Shown piece after piece: positions 5,438 through 11,098 of a DNA stretch of 11,098 nt (within the stretch, counting starts at the first letter, position 1; every line of letters starts with the position of its first letter). This DNA comes from Alphaproteobacteria bacterium. GTDB taxonomy: Bacteria; Pseudomonadota; Alphaproteobacteria; Micavibrionales; CSBR16-224. The stretch is taken from NCBI GenBank assembly GCA_006226225.1, contig SBHI01000130.1:1-11098 (forward strand), given 5' to 3'. The notes under the pieces are model-generated. The model was not told where the DNA came from. It did no database searches and saw only the letters and a program-made list of their open reading frames with translations. A program made the translations under genes and the position numbers.

Positions 5438-8269
5438 CTATTCCGCATCCGCTGTTAAACGCGGCTCGTCCCTGTGGGATTGATGCACTTTCTTCTGCCA
5501 GTCGGATAAGTCATTGGTCAGCCGCACTTCTACCGCGACAACTTTATATTCCGGACATTCCGTTGCCCAGTCGGACTGCTTGGTGGTCACAACATTCGTG
5601 CCGCTTTCGGCGAAGTGAAAACTGGTATAAACAACGCCGGGTTGGACGCGCTGTGAAATTTTTGCGCGCAGACTGATGGCACCGCTGCGGCTTTGAATGG
5701 CCACCAGATCACCGTCGGAGATACCGCGCTGTTCGGCATCATGTTCGTGGATTTCCAGCAGATCTTCACTGCACCAGGCATTATTGGCGGTGCGGCGTGT
5801 TTGGGTGCCGACATTATACTGCGCCAGAATGCGGCCTGTTGTCAGGATGAGCGGGAATTTTTTATTGGTTTTCTCTTCGGTCGGTACAAATTCCGTGATA
5901 ACAAAACGCCCCGGATTGCGGACGATTTTGCCAATATGCATCACGGGCGTGCCTTCCGGATTTTCTTCATTGCACGGCCATTGCACACTGCCGAGTCTGT
6001 CCAGCTTTTCATAGCTGACGCCGGAAAAAGCGGGCGTGGTGCGGGCGATTTCATCCATCACTTCCGATGGATGGCTGTAATCCATGTCGTAACCCATTGC
6101 CTTGGATAAAGCGACGGTTCCCTGCCAGTCTGCCAAGCCGCCGAGCGGTTCCTTGATTTTGCGGATACGGTTTATGCGCCGTTCGGCATTAATAAATGTG
6201 CCGTCTTTTTCAAGAAAGGATGACCCCGGCAGAAAAACATGCGCATATTTCGATGTTTCATTCAGGAAAATGTCATGGATGACAACGCATTCCATCGCCT
6301 CCAGTCCTGCGGCGATGTGCTGGCTGTTCGGATCAGACTGGACGATGTCTTCGCCTTGAATGTAAATCCCTTTAAAACTTCCGGCATGGGCTGCATCGAT
6401 CATATTGGGGATGCGCAATCCCGGCTCATCATCAAGGGGAACGCCCCATTCTTTTTCAAAAATCTCCCGCGTCTTTTTATCCGTAACGGAACGGTAGCCG
6501 GGAAATTGATGAGGAAATCCGCCAACATCGCAGGCACCTTGCACGTTATTCTGACCGCGAAGAGGATTGACCCCGACACCTTCACGCCCCAGATTGCCGG
6601 TTGCCATAGCCAGATTGGCTAACCCGATGACGGCGGTGGAACCTTGTGAATGCTCCGTAATGCCCAGCCCGTAATAAATGGCGGCATTGCCAGCTTTGGC
6701 ATAGAGACGTGCGGCACTGCGAATATCATCGGCCGGAACACCGGTAGTTTTTTCCGCTTCTTCGGGAGAGTGTTTTTCATCCGAGATGAAGTCGCGCCAT
6801 GTTTCAAATTCTTCACATTGTGTTTTGATAAATGTTTCGTCAAAAAGGTTCTCGGTTGCAATCACATGTGCCAGTGCATTCAGCATGGCGACATTCGTGC
6901 CGGGGCGTAACGGCAGATGAAACGCGGCTTTGATATGCGGAGAGTCGACAAAAGCCTGTTTGCGCGGGTCGATGACGATAATTTGTGCGCCTTCACGCAG
7001 GCGGTGTTTCAGGCGGGAGGCAAAGACCGGGTGGGCTTCGGCCGGGTTTGCGCCGATGAGAAGGATGACATCGGATTGTGCGACAGAGGCAAAATTCTGT
7101 GTACCGGCAGAGGTGCCAAGCGTTTCACGCAGCCCGTAACCGGTGGGGGCGTGGCAGACGCGGGCGCAGTTATCAATATTGTTATTGCCGAAACCGGCAC
7201 GCACCAGTTTTTGCACCAGAAAGGTTTCCTCGGCCGTGCAGCGGGAAGAAGTAATACCGCCAATGGCTTTAACCCCGTATTCTTTCTGGATGCGTTTAAA
7301 AGCACTTGCCGTATAATCCAGCGCTTCCTTCCAGCTGACATCACGCCACGGGTCGGTAATTTTTTCGCGGATCATCGGAGTTGTGATGCGGTCGGGATGT
7401 GTGGCATAGCCCCAGGCAAAACGGCCTTTGACACAGGCATGCCCTTCATTGGCATGACCGTCTTTGTAAGGTGTCATGCGTACAAGTTGATCGCCTTTAA
7501 TCTCGGCTTTTAATGAGCAGCCGACACCGCAATAAGCGCAGGTCGTAATGACGGAATGTTCGCCGATGCCGTGTTTGATCGTACTGTTTTCCATCAGTGT
7601 TGCGGTCGGGCAGGCATCCACGCAAGCGCCGCAGGAGACGCATTCCGATTCAAAGAAACTGTTATGCTGGCTGGGGGAAATAACGGAGTCAAAACCGCGA
7701 CCTTCAACCGTCAAAGCATGTGTGCCCTGTATTTCTTCGCAGGCACGGACACAACGGGAACATACAATGCATTTGCTGGGATCAAAGGTGAAATAGGGAT
7801 TGCTTTCATCTTTTGGCGATGTCAGATGGTTTTTTCCTTCATCGCCATAGCGCTGGTCGCGCAATCCGACAACGCCTGCCATATCTTGCAATTCGCAATC
7901 ACCGTTGGCGGCACAGGTCAGACAGTCCAGCGGATGGTCGGAGATATAAAGTTCCATGGTGTTGCGGCGCAGTTTCGCCAGTTTTTCGCTTTGTGTCTTG
8001 ATTTTCATACCGTCTGTGACAGTCGTATGGCATGATCCGGGATAACTTTTTCGTCCCTCGATCTCGACAACACATAACCGGCAGGAGCCGAAAGCTTCCA
8101 GCGAGTCAGTTGCACAAAGCTTTGGGATATTGATGCCGATTTCAGCTGCGGCACGCATGACGGACGTGCCCTCCGGCACAGTAACACTGTGTCCGTCAAT
8201 TTCCAGTGTGATATCTTCGGCCGTTTTGCGGGCGGGCGTACCAAAATCTTTTTCTTTTAATATCGACAT
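5438..8269 (-). CDS. fdsA: NAD-dependent formate dehydrogenase, catalytic molybdenum subunit alpha
   Basis: Oxidises formate to CO2 at a bis-MGD molybdenum centre and passes electrons along Fe-S clusters to FdsB; soluble and cytosolic, with no Tat signal. The 943 residues show the full domain order: N-terminal 2Fe-2S ferredoxin domain (C52, C63, C66, C80); His-ligated 4Fe-4S (H112, C116, C119, C125); two ferredoxin 4Fe-4S clusters (C167/170/173/177 and C210/213/216/220); the molybdopterin-domain 4Fe-4S (C244, C247, C251, C279) with K281 just after it; and RVCHAPTGYG, where C372 is the expected Mo ligand and H373 the conserved catalytic neighbour. Mo is therefore bound by Cys, not Sec. The C-terminal domain (about 815-925) is a molydopterin dinucleotide-binding domain. 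The ATG is 2 bases after the fdsB stop. All ligands are intact, so the enzyme should be functional. Confidence 0.97.
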   Translation of the reverse strand: MSILKEKDFGTPARKTAEDITLEIDGHSVTVPEGTSVMRAAAEIGINIPKLCATDSLEAFGSCRLCVVEIEGRKSYPGSCHTTVTDGMKIKTQSEKLAKLRRNTMELYISDHPLDCLTCAANGDCELQDMAGVVGLRDQRYGDEGKNHLTSPKDESNPYFTFDPSKCIVCSRCVRACEEIQGTHALTVEGRGFDSVISPSQHNSFFESECVSCGACVDACPTATLMENSTIKHGIGEHSVITTCAYCGVGCSLKAEIKGDQLVRMTPYKDGHANEGHACVKGRFAWGYATHPDRITTPMIREKITDPWRDVSWKEALDYTASAFKRIQKEYGVKAIGGITSSRCTAEETFLVQKLVRAGFGNNNIDNCARVCHAPTGYGLRETLGTSAGTQNFASVAQSDVILLIGANPAEAHPVFASRLKHRLREGAQIIVIDPRKQAFVDSPHIKAAFHLPLRPGTNVAMLNALAHVIATENLFDETFIKTQCEEFETWRDFISDEKHSPEEAEKTTGVPADDIRSAARLYAKAGNAAIYYGLGITEHSQGSTAVIGLANLAMATGNLGREGVGVNPLRGQNNVQGACDVGGFPHQFPGYRSVTDKKTREIFEKEWGVPLDDEPGLRIPNMIDAAHAGSFKGIYIQGEDIVQSDPNSQHIAAGLEAMECVVIHDIFLNETSKYAHVFLPGSSFLEKDGTFINAERRINRIRKIKEPLGGLADWQGTVALSKAMGYDMDYSHPSEVMDEIARTTPAFSGVSYEKLDRLGSVQWPCNEENPEGTPVMHIGKIVRNPGRFVITEFVPTEEKTNKKFPLILTTGRILAQYNVGTQTRRTANNAWCSEDLLEIHEHDAEQRGISDGDLVAIQSRSGAISLRAKISQRVQPGVVYTSFHFAESGTNVVTTKQSDWATECPEYKVVAVEVRLTNDLSDWQKKVHQSHRDEPRLTADAE

Positions 8270-8271
8270 GA

Positions 8272-9777
8272 TTATGCGGCCTTTTTACGGGGTTGCAGAC
8301 CAAAGTCTTCCGGGAAATATTTCAGGGCGCTTAAGACGGGTGCCGGTGTCAGTCCGCCCATCGCGCAGAGTGAGCTTTCGGTCATGACCTCGCATAAATC
8401 CTCCAGCAACTCCAGATTGTGTGCGCGTTCCGTATCGGCAATAATTTTATCAATCACTTCAACACCGCGTGTAGAACCGATGCGGCAGGGGGTGCATTTT
8501 CCGCAGGACTCGATGGCGCAGAATTCCATGGCATAGCGCGCTTGTTGTGCCATATCCACACTGTCATCAAATACAACAACGCCGCCATGGCCCAGCATCG
8601 CGCCTTGCGCAGCAAAATCCTCATAAGTCATGGGCAGATCAAATTGGCTTTCATGCAAATACGCCCCCAACGGGCCACCGCATTGCACGGTTTTTAATGG
8701 TTTACCGGTTGCCGTGCCGCCGCCGATATCATAAAGCAGCTCTTTCAAAGACAGGCCGAAATCAATTTCATACAGGCCGGGATATTTGACATTTCCGCAA
8801 AGCTGAATGGTCAGTGTTCCTTTTGATTTTCCTGCGCCGTGGTTTTTATAAGCATCCGCGCCTTGCGCCAATATGAACGGTACCGTTGCCAGTGTGATGA
8901 CATTATTCAGTGCCGTCGGTTTTCCGAATAGTCCTTTGACAGCGGGCAGCGGCGGACGGTAGCGGATCATGCCGCGTTTTCCTTCCAGAGATTCCAGCAG
9001 CGCCGTTTCCTCGCCGCAGATATAAGCACCTGCGCCCATACGGATTTCCAGGTTGAAATTCTCGCCCAGATAACCGGCATCATAGGCCTTGTCGATCGCG
9101 TTTTGCAGAATGGTTTGCGTATGCGGATATTCGGAGCGCAGATAGATATAACCTTGCGTGGCCTCCACCGCACGTCCGGCAATCATCATGCCTTCAATCA
9201 GGCAATAGGGATCGCCTTCCATTAACATACGATCGGCAAAGGTACCGCTATCGCCTTCATCGGCGTTGCAGACGATATATTTCTGTTCTGGTTGGGCATC
9301 CAGAACGGTCTGCCATTTAATCCCTGTGGGGAAGGCCGCGCCGCCGCGTCCGCGCAGGCCGGATTGTTTGACGGCGTCGACGATTTGCTGCGGCGATAAG
9401 GCCTGCGCCTTTTCCAATGCTACAAATTTATAATTGTCGATATCCAGTGCGTCGATCACGCCGCAGCGCGCAAATGTTAGGCGGTTCTGACATTTGAAGG
9501 CATCCAATTCTTCCACCGGCCCCAGACACAGCGGGTGACTGCTGCCGTCTGCGGGAAAGCCCGCATCAAACAGGGAAGGAAGGTCTGCGGCAGTGACGGG
9601 GCCGTAGCCGATGCGGGTTCCGTTTGTTTCCACCTCGATCAATGGTTCCAGCCAATATAAACCGCGGCTGCCGTTCCTGACGATTTCAAGGGTGGGATTT
9701 TTTTTCTGAATGGTCTCCAGAACATCATCTGCACCGAGGGAAAGGGAGGAGGTATCATGCGGAATATATATCTTCAT
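8272..9777 (-). CDS. fdsB: NAD-dependent formate dehydrogenase, FMN/NAD-binding subunit beta
   Basis: NuoF-like diaphorase subunit that takes electrons from FdsA to FMN and reduces NAD+. I set the start at 9777 (501 residues, the usual size) because AAAGGAG lies eight bases upstream and the ATG overlaps the fdsG stop as ATGA; the frame runs further upstream to 9870 but that part overlaps fdsG. Order: a thioredoxin-like N-terminal domain without a CxxC pair (about 1-115); the glycine-rich GLRGRGGAAFPTG at 140-152 and NADEGDSGTF at 171-180, which form the FMN/NADH site; GAGAYICGEETAL at 248-260; a SLBB-like segment (about 320-400); and the 4Fe-4S ligands C425, C428, C431 in ESCGKCTPC and C471 in SSLCAMGG. 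The last residues are basic. All cofactor ligands are present. Confidence 0.97.
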   Translation of the reverse strand: MKIYIPHDTSSLSLGADDVLETIQKKNPTLEIVRNGSRGLYWLEPLIEVETNGTRIGYGPVTAADLPSLFDAGFPADGSSHPLCLGPVEELDAFKCQNRLTFARCGVIDALDIDNYKFVALEKAQALSPQQIVDAVKQSGLRGRGGAAFPTGIKWQTVLDAQPEQKYIVCNADEGDSGTFADRMLMEGDPYCLIEGMMIAGRAVEATQGYIYLRSEYPHTQTILQNAIDKAYDAGYLGENFNLEIRMGAGAYICGEETALLESLEGKRGMIRYRPPLPAVKGLFGKPTALNNVITLATVPFILAQGADAYKNHGAGKSKGTLTIQLCGNVKYPGLYEIDFGLSLKELLYDIGGGTATGKPLKTVQCGGPLGAYLHESQFDLPMTYEDFAAQGAMLGHGGVVVFDDSVDMAQQARYAMEFCAIESCGKCTPCRIGSTRGVEVIDKIIADTERAHNLELLEDLCEVMTESSLCAMGGLTPAPVLSALKYFPEDFGLQPRKKAA

Positions 9778-10202
9778 GACAGCAGCTCCTTTAATTTTGC
9801 AGGCGTGACGCGGCCATAGGTTTTGCCGTCGATCATCACGGCGGGGGCACAGGCGCAATTGCCAAGGCAATAAACCGGCTCAACAGTGACACTGCCGTCT
9901 TGCACAGGATTTTCCAGCTTATGACAGCCCATGGATTGGCAGGCTTCGGCACGGCAAATTTTTACGATTTTTCCGGAAGGAGGGCGGTCACGGAAATCGT
10001 GATAGAATGAAATAACGCCGTGAACATCGGCGCGGGAGAGGTTTAAGGCATCTGCGATTTCAGGGACGAAATCGGCATTGATATATCCGAAACGTGCCTG
10101 CAAGTCGTGCAGCACAGGTAGTAAGGCTCCGGGAAGCGTTGCCTTTTTCCGAAGGATATCCTGCGCTGTTTCATCGTCCCAATTTGCTGTTTTTGTGCCC
10201 AT
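9774..10202 (-). CDS. fdsG: NAD-dependent formate dehydrogenase, 2Fe-2S subunit gamma
   Basis: NuoE-like thioredoxin-fold subunit that holds a 2Fe-2S cluster next to FdsB FMN. An N-terminal helical region (about 10-75, including HGVISFYHDF at 61-70) is followed by the cluster ligands C83 and C88 (CRAEAC) and C112 and C116 (CLGNC). The two cysteine pairs are only 23 residues apart, whereas NuoE-type proteins usually have about 35, so one helix of the cluster domain seems shortened; the reading frame is intact. C93 and C118 are extra cysteines. Translation may begin at ATG 10202 or GTG 10205; a GGAGG lies ten or seven bases upstream respectively. Its stop overlaps the fdsB start by four bases. 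First gene of the operon. Confidence 0.93.
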   Translation of the reverse strand: MGTKTANWDDETAQDILRKKATLPGALLPVLHDLQARFGYINADFVPEIADALNLSRADVHGVISFYHDFRDRPPSGKIVKICRAEACQSMGCHKLENPVQDGSVTVEPVYCLGNCACAPAVMIDGKTYGRVTPAKLKELLS

Positions 10203-10234
10203 CACGCCAATTCCTCCGAAACGGTTTTGTCAGA

Positions 10235-10269
10235 TTAACTTGGTGTTCGTAAAGCTTGTGCCATGTTAA
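10235..10269. promoter_or_regulatory. Imperfect inverted repeat in the fds leader, possible operator
   Basis: TTAACTTGG (10235-10243) and CCATGTTAA (10261-10269) match as inverted copies at 8 of 9 positions around a 17-base spacer. It lies just downstream of the proposed -10 of the fds promoter and overlaps an alternative -10 (TAACAT). It would be well placed for a repressor or for a leader hairpin. No known regulator consensus is claimed. Confidence 0.35.
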
Positions 10270-10376
10270 GTGAGAATACGGCTCAAAGCAAACATTTCAA
10301 GGCGCTGACCGTTTTTTCTCCACATTTTGCGCAGGGTTTTACGGCGGCCATCCGTATCATAGATATCAGCGAATGA
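10263..10376 (+). CDS. Possible micro-ORF, 37 residues
   Basis: ATG at 10263 opens a 37-codon frame (beginning MLSENTAQSKHFKALTVF) that ends in TGA 15 bases before the next micro-ORF. There is no ribosome binding site, and the frame runs antisense across the fds promoter and leader, which argues against it. A weak TTGTCA/TAAAGC pair lies upstream on the plus strand. No family recognised. It is listed because it stands in tandem with the better-supported frame at 10392. Confidence 0.15.
   Translation: MLSENTAQSKHFKALTVFSPHFAQGFTAAIRIIDISE
10273..10300 (-). promoter_or_regulatory. Promoter of the fds operon
   Basis: On the minus strand TTGAAA (10300-10295) is followed after 16 bases by TATTCT (10278-10273), giving a start near 10266 and a leader of about 64 bases before fdsG. 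An alternative pair, TTGCTT with TAACAT 17 bases later, overlaps it. Either fits a sigma-70-type promoter; the inverted repeat at 10235-10269 lies directly downstream. Confidence 0.5.
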
Positions 10377-10391
10377 AAAAGGAGAGCGGTT

Positions 10392-10514
10392 ATGAGTAAT
10401 TACCTTTACGGTTCGGCAACAATGGGGTGCCTATTCGTGCTTGTAAACATCATAAATGCACATATACCCAATAGCTTATGGTATTATATAGAAGTTAATT
10501 TCATGCCGTTTTAG
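10392..10514 (+). CDS. Possible small hydrophobic protein, 40 residues
   Basis: ATG at 10392 has a strong ribosome binding site, AAAGGAG, seven bases upstream, and opens a 40-codon frame. Residues about 4-25 (from YLYGSATMGCLFVLVN onward) form one hydrophobic segment that could span the membrane; the rest is short and rich in N, Y and F. No family recognised. The frame lies in AT-rich DNA and converges on the six-cysteine gene, with 30 bases between stops. No convincing promoter is visible. It may be a genuine small membrane protein or chance. Confidence 0.35.
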   Translation: MSNYLYGSATMGCLFVLVNIINAHIPNSLWYYIEVNFMPF

Positions 10515-10544
10515 TGCCGGGTAGAGGGATGCCGAAATCATTGT

Positions 10545-10856
10545 CTAATTGTTTGACGGTGATGGAGCATCAGGACGGCGTTGAATGCACTGCTTCCATT
10601 CTTCCGGAGCGCCTGAACATCCGCGCATGCAGAGACCGCCACTTGTTCCAATGACTTCAATATTGGCATTCAGATAATAAGCAGGGCCATCCACGGCGGC
10701 ACCGCAATCGACATACAACATATCACCACATTTTTCAGCGATTTTGCAGTTTGCGCCGTATTTTCTTTTAATACGCATATCATTATTGTTCAGCAACCAG
10801 ACGGCTCCGATGATCCCAATTGCCAATACGGGAATGATAAGCGCCGTTTTTTTCAT
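10545..10856 (-). CDS. Small exported or membrane-anchored six-cysteine protein
   Basis: I do not recognise the family. Residues 1-3 (MKK) and a hydrophobic run at about 4-22 form either an uncleaved N-terminal anchor or a signal peptide; there is no lipobox cysteine. The exported part holds six cysteines (C37, C43, C51, C76, C80, C90; pattern C-x5-C-x7-C-x24-C-x3-C-x9-C), an even number that fits three periplasmic disulfides. The last dozen residues are proline- and serine-rich. A GGAG lies 11 bases before the ATG. The gene is 17 bp downstream of an FAD-dependent oxidoreductase gene and is probably cotranscribed with it, but the compartments differ, so no shared function is implied. Confidence 0.7.
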   Translation of the reverse strand: MKKTALIIPVLAIGIIGAVWLLNNNDMRIKRKYGANCKIAEKCGDMLYVDCGAAVDGPAYYLNANIEVIGTSGGLCMRGCSGAPEEWKQCIQRRPDAPSPSNN

Positions 10857-10873
10857 TTTATGACTTGCTCCGG

Positions 10874-11098
10874 TTATGCGCGGTTATAACGCAGCGATTG
10901 TAAAGAATCCCGCAGTTGAAACAACCAGTACGCGGTTTGTGCAATGGCCGGGCCAAAAGGTTTTCCGGCATAAGTCAGGCCGAAAGGCGCGAATAATTTA
11001 TATCGTTCATCCTGTTCCGCAATGGCGCTTGCAACGACTTCACCGGCTGCGATTGTTGAGGTCATGCCATGGCCGCCGAAACCTTGTGCGTACCAGAG
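10874..11098 (-). CDS. FAD-dependent oxidoreductase of the DAO family, C-terminal part (partial)
   Basis: The frame is open from the right edge to the stop at 10874 and encodes the last 74 residues; the start lies outside the window. LWYAQGFGGHGMTST at the beginning matches the conserved C-terminal FAD-contact motif of DAO/OrdL/PuuB-type oxidases (aGFsGHGv), followed by AAGEVVASAIAEQDERYKLFAPFGL and a terminal helix with WLFQLRD, as seen in gamma-glutamylputrescine oxidase-like proteins. Such enzymes oxidise amines or amino acids in the cytosol with FAD. The substrate cannot be told from this fragment. It is probably the upstream member of a unit with the six-cysteine gene. Confidence 0.85.
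   Translation of the reverse strand, partial: LWYAQGFGGHGMTSTIAAGEVVASAIAEQDERYKLFAPFGLTYAGKPFGPAIAQTAYWLFQLRDSLQSLRYNRA

Larger units (their letters stand above)
10203..10544. other. Intergenic region between fdsG and the six-cysteine protein
   Basis: This 342-bp stretch has no confident gene. It carries the fds promoter and leader with an inverted repeat on the minus side, and two weakly supported plus-strand micro-ORFs (10263-10376 and 10392-10514). The part from about 10430 to 10500 is clearly AT-rich. I found no regulator gene of the LysR type and no fdsD-like frame here. Confidence 0.6.

Noticed and set aside
6917..7513. Long plus-strand frame antisense to fdsA, with several others across fdsA and fdsB
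   Set aside because: These are shadows of the strongly conserved coding sequence on the minus strand and show no independent start signals or family motifs.
9778..9870. N-terminal extension of FdsB to 9870
   Set aside because: The extra 31 residues lie within the coding region of fdsG and make FdsB longer than its family; the ATG at 9777 has AAAGGAG and the typical ATGA overlap.
10283..10360. Minus-strand 25-codon frame with a CxxC (MIRMAAVKPCAKCGEKT...) upstream of fdsG, considered as a leader peptide
   Set aside because: No ribosome binding site, and it lies upstream of and across the proposed fds -35 box, so it would not be in the operon transcript.
10284..10433. Minus-strand open stretch with protein-like composition (basic, GRRKTLRKMWRKNGQRL) that could be a decayed gene end
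   Set aside because: It has no start codon near its beginning and stops in both directions within 150 bases; too short to separate from chance.

Overview
The window reads as a bacterial chromosome fragment, most likely from an alphaproteobacterium. This is inferred from an NAD-dependent molybdenum formate dehydrogenase operon of the Fds type with its own FdhD-like gene, strong AAGGAGG ribosome binding sites, moderate GC and sigma-70-like promoters. Genus cannot be settled from the sequence. Nearly everything is on the minus strand; only cytidylate kinase and two doubtful micro-ORFs read on the plus strand.

Left part (1-2057): a promoter and the first 16 codons of a minus-strand gene run off the left edge. 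Upstream of it lies a two-gene unit with a near-consensus promoter: a 156-residue ankyrin-repeat protein, then a 388-residue unrecognised protein carrying an HExxH zinc-protease signature. The unit is divergent from an isolated cytidylate kinase gene (cmk, 2058-2780) that has neither aroA nor rpsA beside it.

Middle (2821-4538): two unrecognised minus-strand genes, a soluble helical protein of 217 residues and a polytopic membrane protein of 321 residues with internally repeated hairpins. Both end in a Q/R/P-rich basic tail.

Right-centre (4584-10300): the core of the window, a tightly coupled operon fdsG-fdsB-fdsA-fdhD read leftwards. FdsG and FdsB form the diaphorase part (2Fe-2S, FMN, 4Fe-4S, NAD+ site). 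FdsA carries the bis-MGD molybdenum site and five Fe-S clusters. FdhD supplies the sulfuration needed for the molybdenum cofactor. Electrons from formate pass through FdsA clusters to FdsB FMN and reduce NAD+. A promoter, an inverted repeat over the start region and a probable terminator bracket the unit. No fdsD, fdsR or Moco-biosynthesis gene is present in the window, and FdsG has an unusually short spacer between its cysteine pairs.

Right edge (10545-11098): the C-terminus of a DAO-type FAD-dependent oxidoreductase followed after 17 bp by a small, probably exported six-cysteine protein. The 340 bp between it and fdsG hold the fds promoter and two possible micro-ORFs.

Most of the window is ordinary metabolic sequence. 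The best candidates for something undescribed are the ankyrin/zincin-like pair, the six-cysteine exported protein and the compact FdsG. I see no transposon, CRISPR array, RNA gene or clear defence system.
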